Source: Bacillus sp. MM2020_4
GTDB lineage: Bacteria; Bacillota; Bacilli; Bacillales; Cytobacillaceae
DNA length: 58,864 bases
Direction: 5' to 3'
NCBI RefSeq assembly: GCF_011250555.1
Contig: NZ_JAANMZ010000028.1
Coordinates: 1 to 58,864 of the forward strand
Shown: positions 38,908 to 47,735 of the stretch, piece by piece
How the letters are laid out: the number at the start of each line of letters is the position of its first letter
Numbering within the stretch: the first letter of the stretch is position 1
Translations under genes and position numbers: made by a program
The notes under the pieces: generated by a model
Seen by the model: only the letters and a program-made list of their open reading frames with translations
Database searches by the model: none
Told to the model about the DNA's origin: nothing

Positions 38908-38945
38908 TTACCAAAGGTTGTACAAATGATTGTGGGGGATGTAGA

Positions 38946-39248
38946 GTGAGCCAATATTATGATAACCAGCCGACGAAGAGTAGTGTGCCGGATCATGATG
39001 TCATTATGAGAGGAAGAAAGCTTCTCGATATTACCGGTGTCAAGCAAGTAGAAAGCTTTGATAATGAAGAATTTTTATTGGAAACGTCAATGGGGTTCTT
39101 AGCGATAAAGGGACAAAACTTAACAATGAAAAACCTTGATGTTGAAAAAGGGATTGTCTCCATTAAAGGTAAGATATTTGATTTAGTCTACTTAGATGAG
39201 CAGCATGGGGAGAAAGCTAAAGGTTTCTTTAGCAAGTTATTTCGATGA
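38946..39248 (+). CDS. yabP: Spore cortex-associated protein YabP
   Basis: A 100-residue sporulation protein of the YabP/YqfC family, required with YabQ for normal spores in B. subtilis. It contains HDVIMRGRKLLDITGVKQVESFDNEEFLLETSMGFLAIKG, then LTMKNLDVEKGIVSIKGKI. No enzyme motif is visible. The GTG start has GGGGGATG about 6 bases upstream. The stop overlaps the yabQ ATG (ATGA), so the two are coupled. Confidence 0.95.
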   Translation: MSQYYDNQPTKSSVPDHDVIMRGRKLLDITGVKQVESFDNEEFLLETSMGFLAIKGQNLTMKNLDVEKGIVSIKGKIFDLVYLDEQHGEKAKGFFSKLFR

Positions 39249-39877
39249 CCCTTTCGACGCAATTTTTAACAATGCTTTCAATGGTTGGCATGGGGTCGTT
39301 ATTTGGCGCTATGTTTGATACGTACCAGCGGTTTTTAAAACGACCAAAACAACGAGCTTGGATTGTTTTCCTTAATGATATCTTATTTTGGATCATTCAG
39401 GCTTTGATTGTTTTTTATACGTTATTCTTAGTGAATAATGGGGAATTGCGATTTTATATCTTTATTGCCCTTGTTTGCGGGTTTGCGGCCTACCAGAGCT
39501 TGTTTAAAGGGTTTTATCTACGTTTATTAGAGATCGTGATTCAAACAGTTATCTCCATCGTGACGTTTTTGAAGAAAACCTTCCAGCTCTTGATCTATAA
39601 ACCTGTCGTGGGTCTTATTCAACTTGTGATTACGATCATTCTTGCACTTGGCAGGGGACTATTAACCCTTGTCAAATTTGTTTTTAAGCTTGTATTATTG
39701 GTATTGAAGATCATTTATGTGCCATTAAAAACAATTGTGTCATTATTTTGGAAATTTATGCCGAAAGGTATTAAAAATTCCGTCGAGAAGTTATATAATA
39801 AAACGGCAGGAATTTTTGAAAAAATAAGGAATTATAGTAGTAAGTGGATAGATAAATGGAAAAGTAGAAAAGAGTGA
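39245..39877 (+). CDS. yabQ: Spore cortex biosynthesis membrane protein YabQ
   Basis: A 210-residue membrane protein needed for cortex formation in the mother cell. Hydrophobic segments lie near 8-25 (MLSMVGMGSLFGAMF), 40-65, 70-85, and 100-160, followed by a basic tail (KWIDKWKSRKE). Start ATG 39245 overlaps the yabP stop. divIC follows 13 bases later, so mother-cell and vegetative genes are adjacent. Confidence 0.92.
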   Translation: MTLSTQFLTMLSMVGMGSLFGAMFDTYQRFLKRPKQRAWIVFLNDILFWIIQALIVFYTLFLVNNGELRFYIFIALVCGFAAYQSLFKGFYLRLLEIVIQTVISIVTFLKKTFQLLIYKPVVGLIQLVITIILALGRGLLTLVKFVFKLVLLVLKIIYVPLKTIVSLFWKFMPKGIKNSVEKLYNKTAGIFEKIRNYSSKWIDKWKSRKE

Positions 39878-39890
39878 GGAGGGAAGGGAA

Positions 39891-40274
39891 GTGGGCGCAG
39901 ATCGAAAAAAAAATGTGTCAAAAATCCAGACAACCTATGTTGAGCAAAAAGAATATGCTGAAATTGCCTCTGCTAGAAAAAGAAAACTATTACTAAGGCG
40001 ATTATCCTTATTTTTTGTTTTTGCTAGCTTACTATCGTATCTGATGATTTCCAGCTATATTTCCCAGACCGCAAAACTCCAGGAAAAAGTTGCCCAAAAG
40101 AAGAAGTCTGACCATGAACTTTCTGAATTAAAGAAGCAGCAAGAAGTTCTGAAAGAGGACATTATTAAATTGAATGATGATGATTACATTGGGAAGCTGG
40201 CTAGAAAAGAGTACTTTTTCTCGGAACCAAATGAAACAATCTTTAACCTTCCTGATGAAAAGAAAGAAAATTGA
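39891..40274 (+). CDS. divIC: Cell-division protein DivIC
   Basis: A bitopic divisome protein of 127 residues that works with FtsL and DivIB at the septum. A basic cytoplasmic N-terminus (about 1-38) precedes one transmembrane segment (LSLFFVFASLLSYLMISSYI, about 42-61) and an extracellular leucine-zipper coiled coil (LQEKVAQKKKSDHELSELKKQQEVLKEDI), ending in the conserved DDYIGKLARKEYFFSEPNE. The GTG at 39891 follows GAGGAGGGAAGG. Confidence 0.95.
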   Translation: MGADRKKNVSKIQTTYVEQKEYAEIASARKRKLLLRRLSLFFVFASLLSYLMISSYISQTAKLQEKVAQKKKSDHELSELKKQQEVLKEDIIKLNDDDYIGKLARKEYFFSEPNETIFNLPDEKKEN

Positions 40275-40291
40275 CCCATTGTCGCGTGTTA

Positions 40292-40321
40292 TTGACACTG
40301 AATTTTTCTGTTTTGTATAAT
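40292..40321 (+). promoter_or_regulatory. yabR promoter
   Basis: TTGACA (40292-40297), 18 bases, TATAAT (40316-40321): perfect hexamers, 47 bases before the ATG. Confidence 0.88.
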
Positions 40322-40368
40322 ATAGAGTAATCTTGATTTTTATACTTTTAAGGAGGAACGTTCTTTTT

Positions 40369-40800
40369 ATGTCAATTGAAGTAGGCAGCAAGTTACAAGG
40401 AAAGGTAACAGGGATTACAAATTTCGGTGCGTTTGTGGAGCTGCCAGATGGCTCAACAGGACTCGTTCACATTAGTGAGGTTGCTGATAACTATGTGAAG
40501 GACATCAATGATCACCTAAAGGTTGGCGATCAGGTTGAGGTAAAAGTCATCAATGTTGAGAAGGACGGAAAAATTGGTTTATCGATTAAAAAGGCAAAGG
40601 ATAGACCCGAACCTGAAAGAAGACAACATTCACATTCGCAACGTCCTCGTCAAGGCCGGTCAAACGATCGTAACAACAACAAAGGGGAAACCTTCGAGTC
40701 AAAGATGTCAAAGTTCCTAAAAGACAGTGAGGATCGTTTATCTTCCCTGAAGCGGCACACGGAATCCAAGCGTGGAGGAAGAGGAGCTAAGCGGGGGTAG
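40369..40800 (+). CDS. yabR: S1-domain RNA-binding protein YabR
   Basis: A 143-residue protein. An S1 domain covers about 1-72 (GSKLQGKVTGITNFGAFVELPDGSTGLVHISEV...VGDQVEVKVINVEKDGKIGLSIKKA), and the rest is a basic, Arg/Asn/Gln-rich tail with a conserved FESKMSKFLKDSEDRLSSLKR helix. It resembles general stress protein 13 and ribosomal S1 modules; its target RNA is unknown. AAGGAGG lies 12 bases before the ATG. It is transcribed from a consensus promoter with its own terminator. Confidence 0.93.
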   Translation: MSIEVGSKLQGKVTGITNFGAFVELPDGSTGLVHISEVADNYVKDINDHLKVGDQVEVKVINVEKDGKIGLSIKKAKDRPEPERRQHSHSQRPRQGRSNDRNNNKGETFESKMSKFLKDSEDRLSSLKRHTESKRGGRGAKRG

Positions 40801-40850
40801 CTTGCTGCTGTTTAATTGAATAATGCAGGTTTTCACCTTACAGATATAGT

Positions 40851-40882
40851 AAAAGACAAGTCAAAAGCGACTTGTCTTTTTT
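40851..40882 (+). terminator. yabR terminator
   Basis: AAAAGACAAGTC (40851-40862) pairs perfectly with GACTTGTCTTTT (40869-40880), then T. Confidence 0.92.
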
Positions 40883-40940
40883 ATTGTCAAGGAAATTATA
40901 GATTCATACTAGTATGGATAACTTGGAATAGTTATCTGAA

Positions 40941-41087
40941 TCCAGCTCCAGCACCCTAGCGGCTAGTGTCCTTCGCTCTCCGCCCTACGATAAGTCAACA
41001 TCGAATCGCTGACGCTCTTCGTGTTTCCTTTATCTCAGTTGGAGCGCTCCAGGCCATACGCCGCTGACCAGGGCGCTTGCGCTTTTT
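40941..41087 (+). repeat. Intergenic hairpin-ended repeat, long copy B
   Basis: About 147 bp, nearly identical to copy A at 12991-13138, differing at a few bases (mainly 41004-41019) plus small indels. The inverted complementary ends are kept. It occupies the interval between the yabR terminator and the spoIIE promoter, where I recall two tRNA genes in B. subtilis. Confidence 0.88.
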
Positions 41088-41142
41088 GTATTATTCCTTT
41101 ATACGACATGATTATGTTGTTTGGGTAATTTTAGTTGAATTG

Positions 41143-41149
41143 CGTCGAA
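41143..41149 (+). promoter_or_regulatory. Spo0A-box-like site upstream of spoIIE
   Basis: CGTCGAA matches TGTCGAA at 6 of 7 and lies about 30 bases before the -35. TACGACA at 41102-41108 is another 6/7 match on the other strand. Activation of spoIIE by Spo0A-P through upstream boxes is known in B. subtilis. Confidence 0.5.
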
Positions 41150-41174
41150 CGATTATTTTATCTTGTTCACTATT

Positions 41175-41207
41175 TTGACAAACTTTTAAGTCTATTAATT
41201 TTATAAT
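41175..41207 (+). promoter_or_regulatory. spoIIE promoter with 21-base spacer
   Basis: TTGACA (41175-41180) and TATAAT (41202-41207) are both perfect, but 21 bases apart rather than 17. The same unusual spacing is known for the Spo0A-dependent spoIIE promoter of B. subtilis. Confidence 0.85.
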
Positions 41208-41243
41208 AGTGGGCAACGATGAAAGTATAGGGAGAGTGATTTA

Positions 41244-43712
41244 ATGGAAAAGACAAACGTGAGTTTTATAGAGCCGGTCGGAGAAGTCAGCCTTCATTCA
41301 TCTAAATGGGATCCGGGAAGATTCTTTAGGAAAATTCAATTCGCGCTTGAATCCTTTTTTATCAAAAAGGGTTATCTCTTATTATTAGTGGGATTTTTGC
41401 TTGGACGAGCCTTAATTTTGGCGAAGCTCACCCCGTTCAGTCTTCCTTTCTTTGCTTCTGTTTATTTAATTAAAAGAGATCGGGCACCGCTTGCCCTGAT
41501 TGGACTGATTGTGGGGGCCGCAACGGTTTCATTATCCAATGCCGCTTTCACCTTCAGCGTCACCATTGTCTTTTTGATTATATTTCGCATCAGTCAAAAG
41601 TGGCTGACAAATGAAATGCGATCACTGCCTTTTTTTGTCGGCATTATTCTTGGAGTAGGGAAATTTGCCGAAGCCTTCATTATAACGAAACAATTAACGC
41701 TATATGATGTCATGATGGTGGGTGTGCAGGCAAGCCTTGCGTTTATCTTAACACTTATTTTTTTACAGAGTATTCCGTTGTTAACTTTGAATAAACGCCG
41801 GCAATTGTTAAAAACGGAAGAAATCGTTTGCTTGATCATCATGCTGGCCTCCATTTTATCCGGAACAATTGGCTGGAAGGTGTACGATATGTCGGTTGAA
41901 CATATCATGTCGAGATATTTAGTTTTGGTCTTTTCGTTTATTGCCGGCGCAACCGTTGGCTCTACTGTTGGTGTCGTGACGGGCTTAATATTTAGTCTCG
42001 CAAGTGTATCAAGCTTCTATCATATGAGTCTTTTAGCCTTTTCGGGTGTGCTAGGAGGCTTGTTGAAGGAAGGGAAAAAAATAGGTGTCTCCATCGGCTT
42101 ATTTATTGCTACCCTGCTCATCGGAATGTATGGTGAGGGCGGCAGTTCTATCCTAAAGACGGTTATGGAATCCAGTGCCGCTGTTCTTTTATTCCTCTTA
42201 ACACCACAAGCGTTTACTTCAAGATTAGCAAAATATATCCCTGGGACACCGGAATACACAGCAGAGCAACAAAAGTATATGCGTAAAATGCGCGATGTGA
42301 CTGCACAACGGGTTTCACAGTTTTCAGGTGTCTTCCATGCCCTTTCACAGAGTTTCTCACAAATGGAAATATTGTCAGAGGATGATGAACAGGACAGAGA
42401 AATGGATTTCTTCATGAGCAATGTCACGGAAAAGACATGCCAGACATGCTTTAAAAAAGAACAATGCTGGGCAAAGAATTTTAATACAACCTATGCTTAT
42501 ATGGAGGAAATTATTCACGAAATGGATCAAAACGCGGGGAATGTTTCTCCGAGGCTGTCAAGGGAATGGGAAAAGCATTGCTCCCGTTCCAAGAAGGTCT
42601 ATGAAACCATCGGCCAAGAATTAACCTTTTTTCAGGCCAATTTAAAATTAAAAAAACAAGTACGGGAAAGCCGCAAACTGGTGGCTGACCAATTACTTGG
42701 TGTTTCTGAAGTAATGGAAAACTTCGCAAAGGAAATTCAACGGGAAAGGGAAAATCATCATAAGCAAGAAGAACAAATCATGGAGGCGATTCAAGAGTTT
42801 GGGATCCATATCGAACAGGTTGAGATCTACAGTCTTGAACAAGGGAATATTGATATTGAAATGGCAGTCCCATTTTGTAATGGCCATGGAGAGTGTGAAA
42901 AACTGATTGCACCGATGTTGTCCGATATTCTTGGTGAAACGATTATCGTAAACAAGGAGGAGTGTGCGACAAACCCTAGCGGCTTCTGTCATGTCACCTT
43001 TAGATCGTCGAAGGCCTTTACAGTGGAAACAGGGGTAGCCCATGCCGCTAAGGATGGCGGGTTAATATCAGGTGATAGTTATTCCACCATTGAGCTGGGG
43101 CTTGGAAAGTATGCCATTGCCATTAGTGATGGCATGGGCAACGGGGAGAGAGCTCATTATGAAAGTAATGAAACCCTGCAGCTTTTGCAAAAAATCCTCC
43201 AATCCGGGATTGAAGAAAAGACAGCAATTAAATCGATTAATTCGATTCTATCATTGCGGACAACCGACGAGGTTTTTTCTACGTTAGATTTGGCAATGAT
43301 CGATTTGAAAAATGCTTCAGCGAAATTTTTGAAGATTGGCTCCACACCTAGTTTTATCAAAAGGGGAAATAAAGTTATTAAAATCCAAGCGAGCAATTTG
43401 CCAATAGGGATCCTACAGGAATTTGAGGTTGATGTCGTTAGCGAACAATTAAAAGCAGGTGATTTATTAATCATGATGAGCGACGGGGTATTCGAGGGTC
43501 CGAAACATGTAGAAAATTATGATCTATGGATGAAACGAAAAGTACAGGAATTGGAGACAGATGATCCGCAAGCGGTAGCTGATTTAATTATGGAGGATGT
43601 AATCAGGTCAAGATCGGGATTAATAGAAGATGATATGACGGTGACGGTGGCAAGAATCAAACATAATACACCGAAATGGGCATCGATTCCCGTTTATAAA
43701 AAACAAGCCTAA
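41244..43712 (+). CDS. spoIIE: SpoIIE: asymmetric septum protein and SpoIIAA-P phosphatase
   Basis: SpoIIE localises to the polar septum, interacts with FtsZ, and dephosphorylates SpoIIAA to free sigma-F in the forespore. The 822 residues comprise about ten transmembrane helices (about 40-330), a central regulatory region with CQTCFKKEQCW (near 394-404), and a C-terminal PP2C-type phosphatase domain with ISGDSYSTIELG, AISDGMGNGERA and MMSDGVFEGP. GGGAGAGTG precedes the ATG. The promoter has the 21-base spacer typical of this gene. Confidence 0.97.
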   Translation: MEKTNVSFIEPVGEVSLHSSKWDPGRFFRKIQFALESFFIKKGYLLLLVGFLLGRALILAKLTPFSLPFFASVYLIKRDRAPLALIGLIVGAATVSLSNAAFTFSVTIVFLIIFRISQKWLTNEMRSLPFFVGIILGVGKFAEAFIITKQLTLYDVMMVGVQASLAFILTLIFLQSIPLLTLNKRRQLLKTEEIVCLIIMLASILSGTIGWKVYDMSVEHIMSRYLVLVFSFIAGATVGSTVGVVTGLIFSLASVSSFYHMSLLAFSGVLGGLLKEGKKIGVSIGLFIATLLIGMYGEGGSSILKTVMESSAAVLLFLLTPQAFTSRLAKYIPGTPEYTAEQQKYMRKMRDVTAQRVSQFSGVFHALSQSFSQMEILSEDDEQDREMDFFMSNVTEKTCQTCFKKEQCWAKNFNTTYAYMEEIIHEMDQNAGNVSPRLSREWEKHCSRSKKVYETIGQELTFFQANLKLKKQVRESRKLVADQLLGVSEVMENFAKEIQRERENHHKQEEQIMEAIQEFGIHIEQVEIYSLEQGNIDIEMAVPFCNGHGECEKLIAPMLSDILGETIIVNKEECATNPSGFCHVTFRSSKAFTVETGVAHAAKDGGLISGDSYSTIELGLGKYAIAISDGMGNGERAHYESNETLQLLQKILQSGIEEKTAIKSINSILSLRTTDEVFSTLDLAMIDLKNASAKFLKIGSTPSFIKRGNKVIKIQASNLPIGILQEFEVDVVSEQLKAGDLLIMMSDGVFEGPKHVENYDLWMKRKVQELETDDPQAVADLIMEDVIRSRSGLIEDDMTVTVARIKHNTPKWASIPVYKKQA

Positions 43713-43751
43713 GTCTAATCGATTATTTTACTCTCTCCTCGATTAAAATAT

Positions 43752-43781
43752 GTATAAATCACCCTGTTCCCGTCGAAAATG
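43752..43781 (+). promoter_or_regulatory. Candidate sigma-F promoter of yabS-yabT
   Basis: GTATA (43752-43756), 15 bases, GTCGAAAATG (43772-43781), against GGNNANANTR. Five of six defined -10 positions and all of the -35 match. Confidence 0.55.
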
Positions 43782-43812
43782 GTACAAATACGTTTCGTGG
43801 AGGGAGAAGGTT

Positions 43813-44550
43813 ATGTATACAGGGAAGATCCGGCAAATATTATTGATTACCGATGGTTGCTCGAACCAAGGAGAAGATCCGATTGCCATGGCGGCACTCG
43901 CGAAGGAACAAGGAATAACTGTGAATGTAATCGGTGTCATCGAAAAGGATGTGATTGATGAAAAGGGAATGACTGAAATCGATGGCATTGCGATGTCAGG
44001 CGGTGGTGTCAGTCAGATTGTTTATGCTGAGGCACTTTCTCAAACCGTGCAAATGGTCACCCGTAAAGCGATGAACCAAACCATTCAAGGTGTGGTGAAT
44101 TCCCAATTACAACAAATATTAGGTCGCTCGCAAACGATGGAGGACTTGCCGCCAGATAAACGCGGCGAGGTTATGGAGGTTGTTGATGAATTAGGAGAAA
44201 CTGTCGAATTGGAAGTGTTGATTCTTGTCGATACAAGCGCAAGCATGAAACAAAAGCTGCCAACCGTAAAAGAGGCACTTCTCGACCTGTCCCTAAGCCT
44301 GAATGCTCGAACAGGCGAAAATCAATTTTCCGTTTATGTATTTCCCGGGAAAAAGAATGATGTCGAAAAATTGCTGGATTGGACACCGAAGCTGCAAGTT
44401 TTGACGAGTGTATTTTCCCAACTGTCAACAGGAGGGATTACACCGACTGGCCCGGCATTACGGACGGCGTTAACCGCCTTCAATCAAAAACAATCACTAA
44501 GGAGCCTGCTTTCACGTGATGATGAATCATACTTTGAAGAATCAATGTAA
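43813..44550 (+). CDS. yabS: von Willebrand factor A-domain protein YabS
   Basis: A 245-residue VWA-like protein: RQILLITDGCSNQGEDPIAMAALAKEQGITVNVIGV gives the N-terminal strands, and ILVDTSASMKQKLPTVKEALLDL carries a DxSxS metal-ion site (MIDAS) in a second, permuted half, followed by TGGITPTGPALRTAL. Function is unknown; pairing with the kinase gene yabT is conserved. ATG 43813 has GGAGG about 8 bases upstream and gives the same length as the B. subtilis protein. The last 32 bases overlap yabT. Confidence 0.88.
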   Translation: MYTGKIRQILLITDGCSNQGEDPIAMAALAKEQGITVNVIGVIEKDVIDEKGMTEIDGIAMSGGGVSQIVYAEALSQTVQMVTRKAMNQTIQGVVNSQLQQILGRSQTMEDLPPDKRGEVMEVVDELGETVELEVLILVDTSASMKQKLPTVKEALLDLSLSLNARTGENQFSVYVFPGKKNDVEKLLDWTPKLQVLTSVFSQLSTGGITPTGPALRTALTAFNQKQSLRSLLSRDDESYFEESM

Positions 44551-45532
44551 GGTTAGTCCGGGAACCATCATTTCTGGGAAATGGCATTCACAAAACTATA
44601 CCATTATAAAAGAGTTAGGATTTGGTGCAAACGGGGTGGTCTACCTTGCAAAACACAAAGACACTCGTGTAGCCTTAAAAATGAGTGATAACGGTATGTC
44701 CATCACCTCTGAGGTGAATGTGTTGAAATCCTTTGCAAAGGTCCAGGGGCCCGGAGCCCTCGGGCCTTCTTTACTTGATGTTGATGATTGGTTATCACCT
44801 CGCGGCCGAGTATCCTTTTACGTCATGGAATATATTCAAGGCCCTGACTTCCTCTCCTTTTTGCAGGAGAAAGGGAAATCGTGGACAAGTGTGTTATTTT
44901 TGCAGCTGCTTAATGATTTGGATCAGCTTCATGAAAATGGCTGGGTATTTGGTGATTTAAAACCAGAGAATCTAATTGTTACCGGACCGCCCCCGAAAAT
45001 AAGATGTATAGATGTGGGAGGCACGACTATTCGAGGTAGAGCAATTAAGGAATTCACGGAGTTTTATGACCGGGGGTATTGGGGGTTAGGCTCTAGAAAA
45101 GCAGAGCCATCCTATGATTTATTTGCCGTTGCAATGATCATGATTAACACTGCCTATCCAAAACGATTGACTAAAACAACTGGGGGTATTTCTCAGCTCC
45201 GAGAGGCAGTAAGGCAAAAGCCGGAACTATTGAAGTTTGAAAACGTAATCGTAAAAGCGTTGCAAGGGCATTACAAAAGTGCTAAGCAAATGCGGGCTGA
45301 TTTATTTGACAGTCTAGTGGAGCAAAACGCTCCTGCTCCCCCGTTGCGTACACCTGCAGCCGCTAGGCATACTTCAGCCCAAACACTAAGGAATACTACC
45401 CAGGGCAGTCAAGCGCCTTCAAGGCGTGCCTATCGACGAAAAAAGAAAAAAAGCGGATGGCTGGAGTTTTTATTTATAGTCGTTGTCCTGGGCATTTTAT
45501 ATGCATGGTATACATTTAATAATTTACCTTAA
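44519..45532 (+). CDS. yabT: Membrane-anchored Hanks-type Ser/Thr kinase YabT
   Basis: A 337-residue kinase without extracellular PASTA repeats. The ATP loop is LGFGANGVVYLAK, the lysine is in VALKMS, the catalytic loop is VFGDLKPENLIV, and the position of DFG is IDVGG. A basic Pro/Gln-rich linker precedes a C-terminal transmembrane helix (WLEFLFIVVVLGILYAWYTF). In B. subtilis YabT is a forespore septal, DNA-activated kinase acting on RecA and other targets. The start could also be GTG 44516 or ATG 44522; AAGGAG lies at 44499-44504. Confidence 0.92.
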   Translation: MMNHTLKNQCKVSPGTIISGKWHSQNYTIIKELGFGANGVVYLAKHKDTRVALKMSDNGMSITSEVNVLKSFAKVQGPGALGPSLLDVDDWLSPRGRVSFYVMEYIQGPDFLSFLQEKGKSWTSVLFLQLLNDLDQLHENGWVFGDLKPENLIVTGPPPKIRCIDVGGTTIRGRAIKEFTEFYDRGYWGLGSRKAEPSYDLFAVAMIMINTAYPKRLTKTTGGISQLREAVRQKPELLKFENVIVKALQGHYKSAKQMRADLFDSLVEQNAPAPPLRTPAAARHTSAQTLRNTTQGSQAPSRRAYRRKKKKSGWLEFLFIVVVLGILYAWYTFNNLP

Positions 45533-45640
45533 TATTTGAAACCAATTGGTCCTTTGTCCGTAAATAAAGGAGTAACATTTTAGAATGACGTTTCATTCAT
45601 AAAATGGAAAAATTTCAACTTGGTTTGTAGCACCTATGTT

Positions 45641-45670
45641 TTGATAGTTAATAATGATTAGTGGTAAGCT
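45641..45670 (+). promoter_or_regulatory. Weak candidate tilS promoter
   Basis: TTGATA (45641-45646), 18 bases, TAAGCT (45665-45670). Nothing else is seen in the 174 bases between yabT and tilS. Confidence 0.35.
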
Positions 45671-45706
45671 ATTGTTAAAACTTTGTATTAGAAAGAGTGC
45701 GATCAT

Positions 45707-47089
45707 ATGTTGGAATCAAAGGTTGAGGCCTTCCTTAACCGCCACTCGTTCAAACTTGAAAACAAAAAGGTCATTGTAGGTGTCTCAGGGGGGCCTGATT
45801 CTTTAGCACTGCTTCATTACTTATTGAAGGAAAAGGAAAAAGGAAACCTGTCTATTGTTGTCGCCCATGTAGACCATATGTTTCGTGGAGAGGAATCCTA
45901 CCAAGATGCCATGTTTGTAAAAAGCTTTTGTGAACTGCATGGGGTTCCTTTTGAAATGGCGCGAATTGATGTGACAAAAATCATGAAGGCAACGGGAAAG
46001 AGTTCGCAAATTGCAGCAAGAGAAGTAAGATATGATTTTTACTTAAAAATGATGGAAAAATATGAACACCCCTATTTAGCGTTGGGTCACCATGGTGATG
46101 ATCAGATGGAGACCATACTTATGCGGCTAACGAGGGGCAGCACTGGGAAGGCAAGAGCCGGAATTCCGTTTTCCCGACCCTTTCATCATGGTACTATTTT
46201 CCGCCCTTTCTTATGTGTAACAAAGGTTGAGCTCCAAGATTATTGTAAACAACACCAGCTGACACCGAGGATAGACCCGAGTAATGAGAAAGGCGTTTAT
46301 AGTAGGAATCGTTTTCGTAAACAAGTTCTGCCTTTTTTAAAAGGAGAAAACAGTCATGCCCATGAGCAATTTCAGCGATTCAGTGAAGAACTGCAGAGTG
46401 ATGAAGCATTTTTACAGGAATTAACGGTCAAACGGCTGAATTCAGTTCTGGCAAAAAAGGAAGAGGACCATATTACTATTGACATACAAGGGTTTCTTGA
46501 AATGCCTTTACCTTTACAAAGGAGAGGGATTCAACTAATATTAAACTATCTTTACAAAGAAAAGCCTGCTTCTCTTTCTGCTATACATATCGATCAAGTA
46601 TTTTTCTTAATACACCATCATGAACCATCAGTAAAACTGGATTTACCAAATGGAATGAAGGTCATTCGCTCTTATTTACAGTTATCTTTCCAATTTCAGC
46701 AAGTGACAGCAGAACCATATGCTTATGAACTACATGAGCCTGGGATGATTAAACTGCCAAATGGTCGAAGTATTAGAATAGACTATATAGAAGGGGAAAT
46801 ACCAGCCGCAAAGGAGAATATAGCCCTTTTTAATGCAGATCTTATTAAGTGGCCCATTTTTATCCGTACGAGGGAAAAAGGCGATCGAATGACAGTAAAG
46901 GGAATACAAGGGACGAAAAAGTTAAAGACTATTTTTATTGATCAAAAGGTTCGGGTACAGGATCGAGATAGTTGGCCTGTGGTTACGGATAAAGAAGGTT
47001 TTATTATTTGGCTTCCAAATTTAAAAAAATCTTCGATAGAAGGTATAGATTACGCAGCAAAACAATATATACAACTCACATATCATTAG
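45707..47089 (+). CDS. tilS: tRNA(Ile)-lysidine synthetase
   Basis: TilS converts C34 of the CAU-anticodon tRNA-Ile to lysidine, so that it reads AUA and is charged with isoleucine; the gene is essential. The N-type PP-loop SGGPDS lies at 27-32, followed by AHVDHMFRGEES and LGHHGDDQMETILMRLTRGS. A C-terminal domain ends in RTREKGDRMTVKG...LKTIFIDQKV. The 460 residues are of normal length. The pair tilS-hprT is conserved, with 33 bases between. Confidence 0.96.
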   Translation: MLESKVEAFLNRHSFKLENKKVIVGVSGGPDSLALLHYLLKEKEKGNLSIVVAHVDHMFRGEESYQDAMFVKSFCELHGVPFEMARIDVTKIMKATGKSSQIAAREVRYDFYLKMMEKYEHPYLALGHHGDDQMETILMRLTRGSTGKARAGIPFSRPFHHGTIFRPFLCVTKVELQDYCKQHQLTPRIDPSNEKGVYSRNRFRKQVLPFLKGENSHAHEQFQRFSEELQSDEAFLQELTVKRLNSVLAKKEEDHITIDIQGFLEMPLPLQRRGIQLILNYLYKEKPASLSAIHIDQVFFLIHHHEPSVKLDLPNGMKVIRSYLQLSFQFQQVTAEPYAYELHEPGMIKLPNGRSIRIDYIEGEIPAAKENIALFNADLIKWPIFIRTREKGDRMTVKGIQGTKKLKTIFIDQKVRVQDRDSWPVVTDKEGFIIWLPNLKKSSIEGIDYAAKQYIQLTYH

Positions 47090-47122
47090 TAATTAGTAAT
47101 GATCTTCTAGGAGGCACAATTT

Positions 47123-47671
47123 ATGATGAATCAGGATATTGAAAAGGTGTTAGTTTCAGAAGAGGAAATTCAAGAGAAAATAAAGGTGTTAGCGGCAGGG
47201 TTAACAGAAGAGTATAAAGATCGCTTTCCGCTTGCTATTGGGGTTTTAAAAGGAGCAATGCCTTTTATGGCTGATTTATTAAAACGGATGGATTGTTATC
47301 TTGAAATGGACTTTATGGATGTTTCTAGCTATGGAACAGGTTTAGTTTCTTCTGGAGAGGTGAAAATTTTAAAGGATTTAGATACTTCTGTTGAAGGAAG
47401 GGACATATTAATAATTGAAGACATTATTGATAGTGGTTTAACTCTTAGTTACTTAGTGGATTTATTCCGTTATCGTAAAGCAAAATCAATTAAGATCGTC
47501 ACTTTACTTGATAAGCCAACCGGCAGAAAAAGTGCGATCAAGGCAGATTATGTAGGATTTATTGTTCCAGATGAATTTGTTGTCGGTTATGGGTTGGATT
47601 ATATTGAAAAATATCGCAACCTTCCATATATTGGTGTGCTAAAACCGGAAGTTTATAGCAATAATCTATAA
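47123..47671 (+). CDS. hprT: Hypoxanthine phosphoribosyltransferase
   Basis: Salvages hypoxanthine and guanine with PRPP. The 182 residues carry the PRPP motif [13 protein letters not shown] (about 95-107), the [10 protein letters not shown] flexible loop near 64-73, and [24 protein letters not shown] near the C-terminus. HprT and TilS together activate ftsH transcription in B. subtilis; ftsH is the next gene here too. AGGAGG precedes the ATG; ATG 47126 is a one-codon alternative. Confidence 0.97.
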   Translation: MMNQDIEKVLVSEEEIQEKIKVLAAGLTEEYKDRFPLAIGVLKGAMPFMADLLKRMDCYLEMDFMDVSSYGTGLVSSGEVKILKDLDTSVEGRDILIIEDIIDSGLTLSYLVDLFRYRKAKSIKIVTLLDKPTGRKSAIKADYVGFIVPDEFVVGYGLDYIEKYRNLPYIGVLKPEVYSNNL

Positions 47672-47735
47672 TTATATTCCTGCCTAAGAAGGCCTTCATT
47701 TTGGTTTTTTACCCCTTGCTAATGAGAGCTATTCC

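Noticed and set aside
40801..41243. tRNA genes between yabR and spoIIE
   Set aside because: No T-arm or CCA-end pattern is present; the space is filled by a terminator, a repeat and the spoIIE promoter.
44510..44524. Second parS near yabT (TTTCACGTGATGA)
   Set aside because: Only the TTCACGTGA core matches; the outer bases of both halves differ, and it lies within coding sequence.
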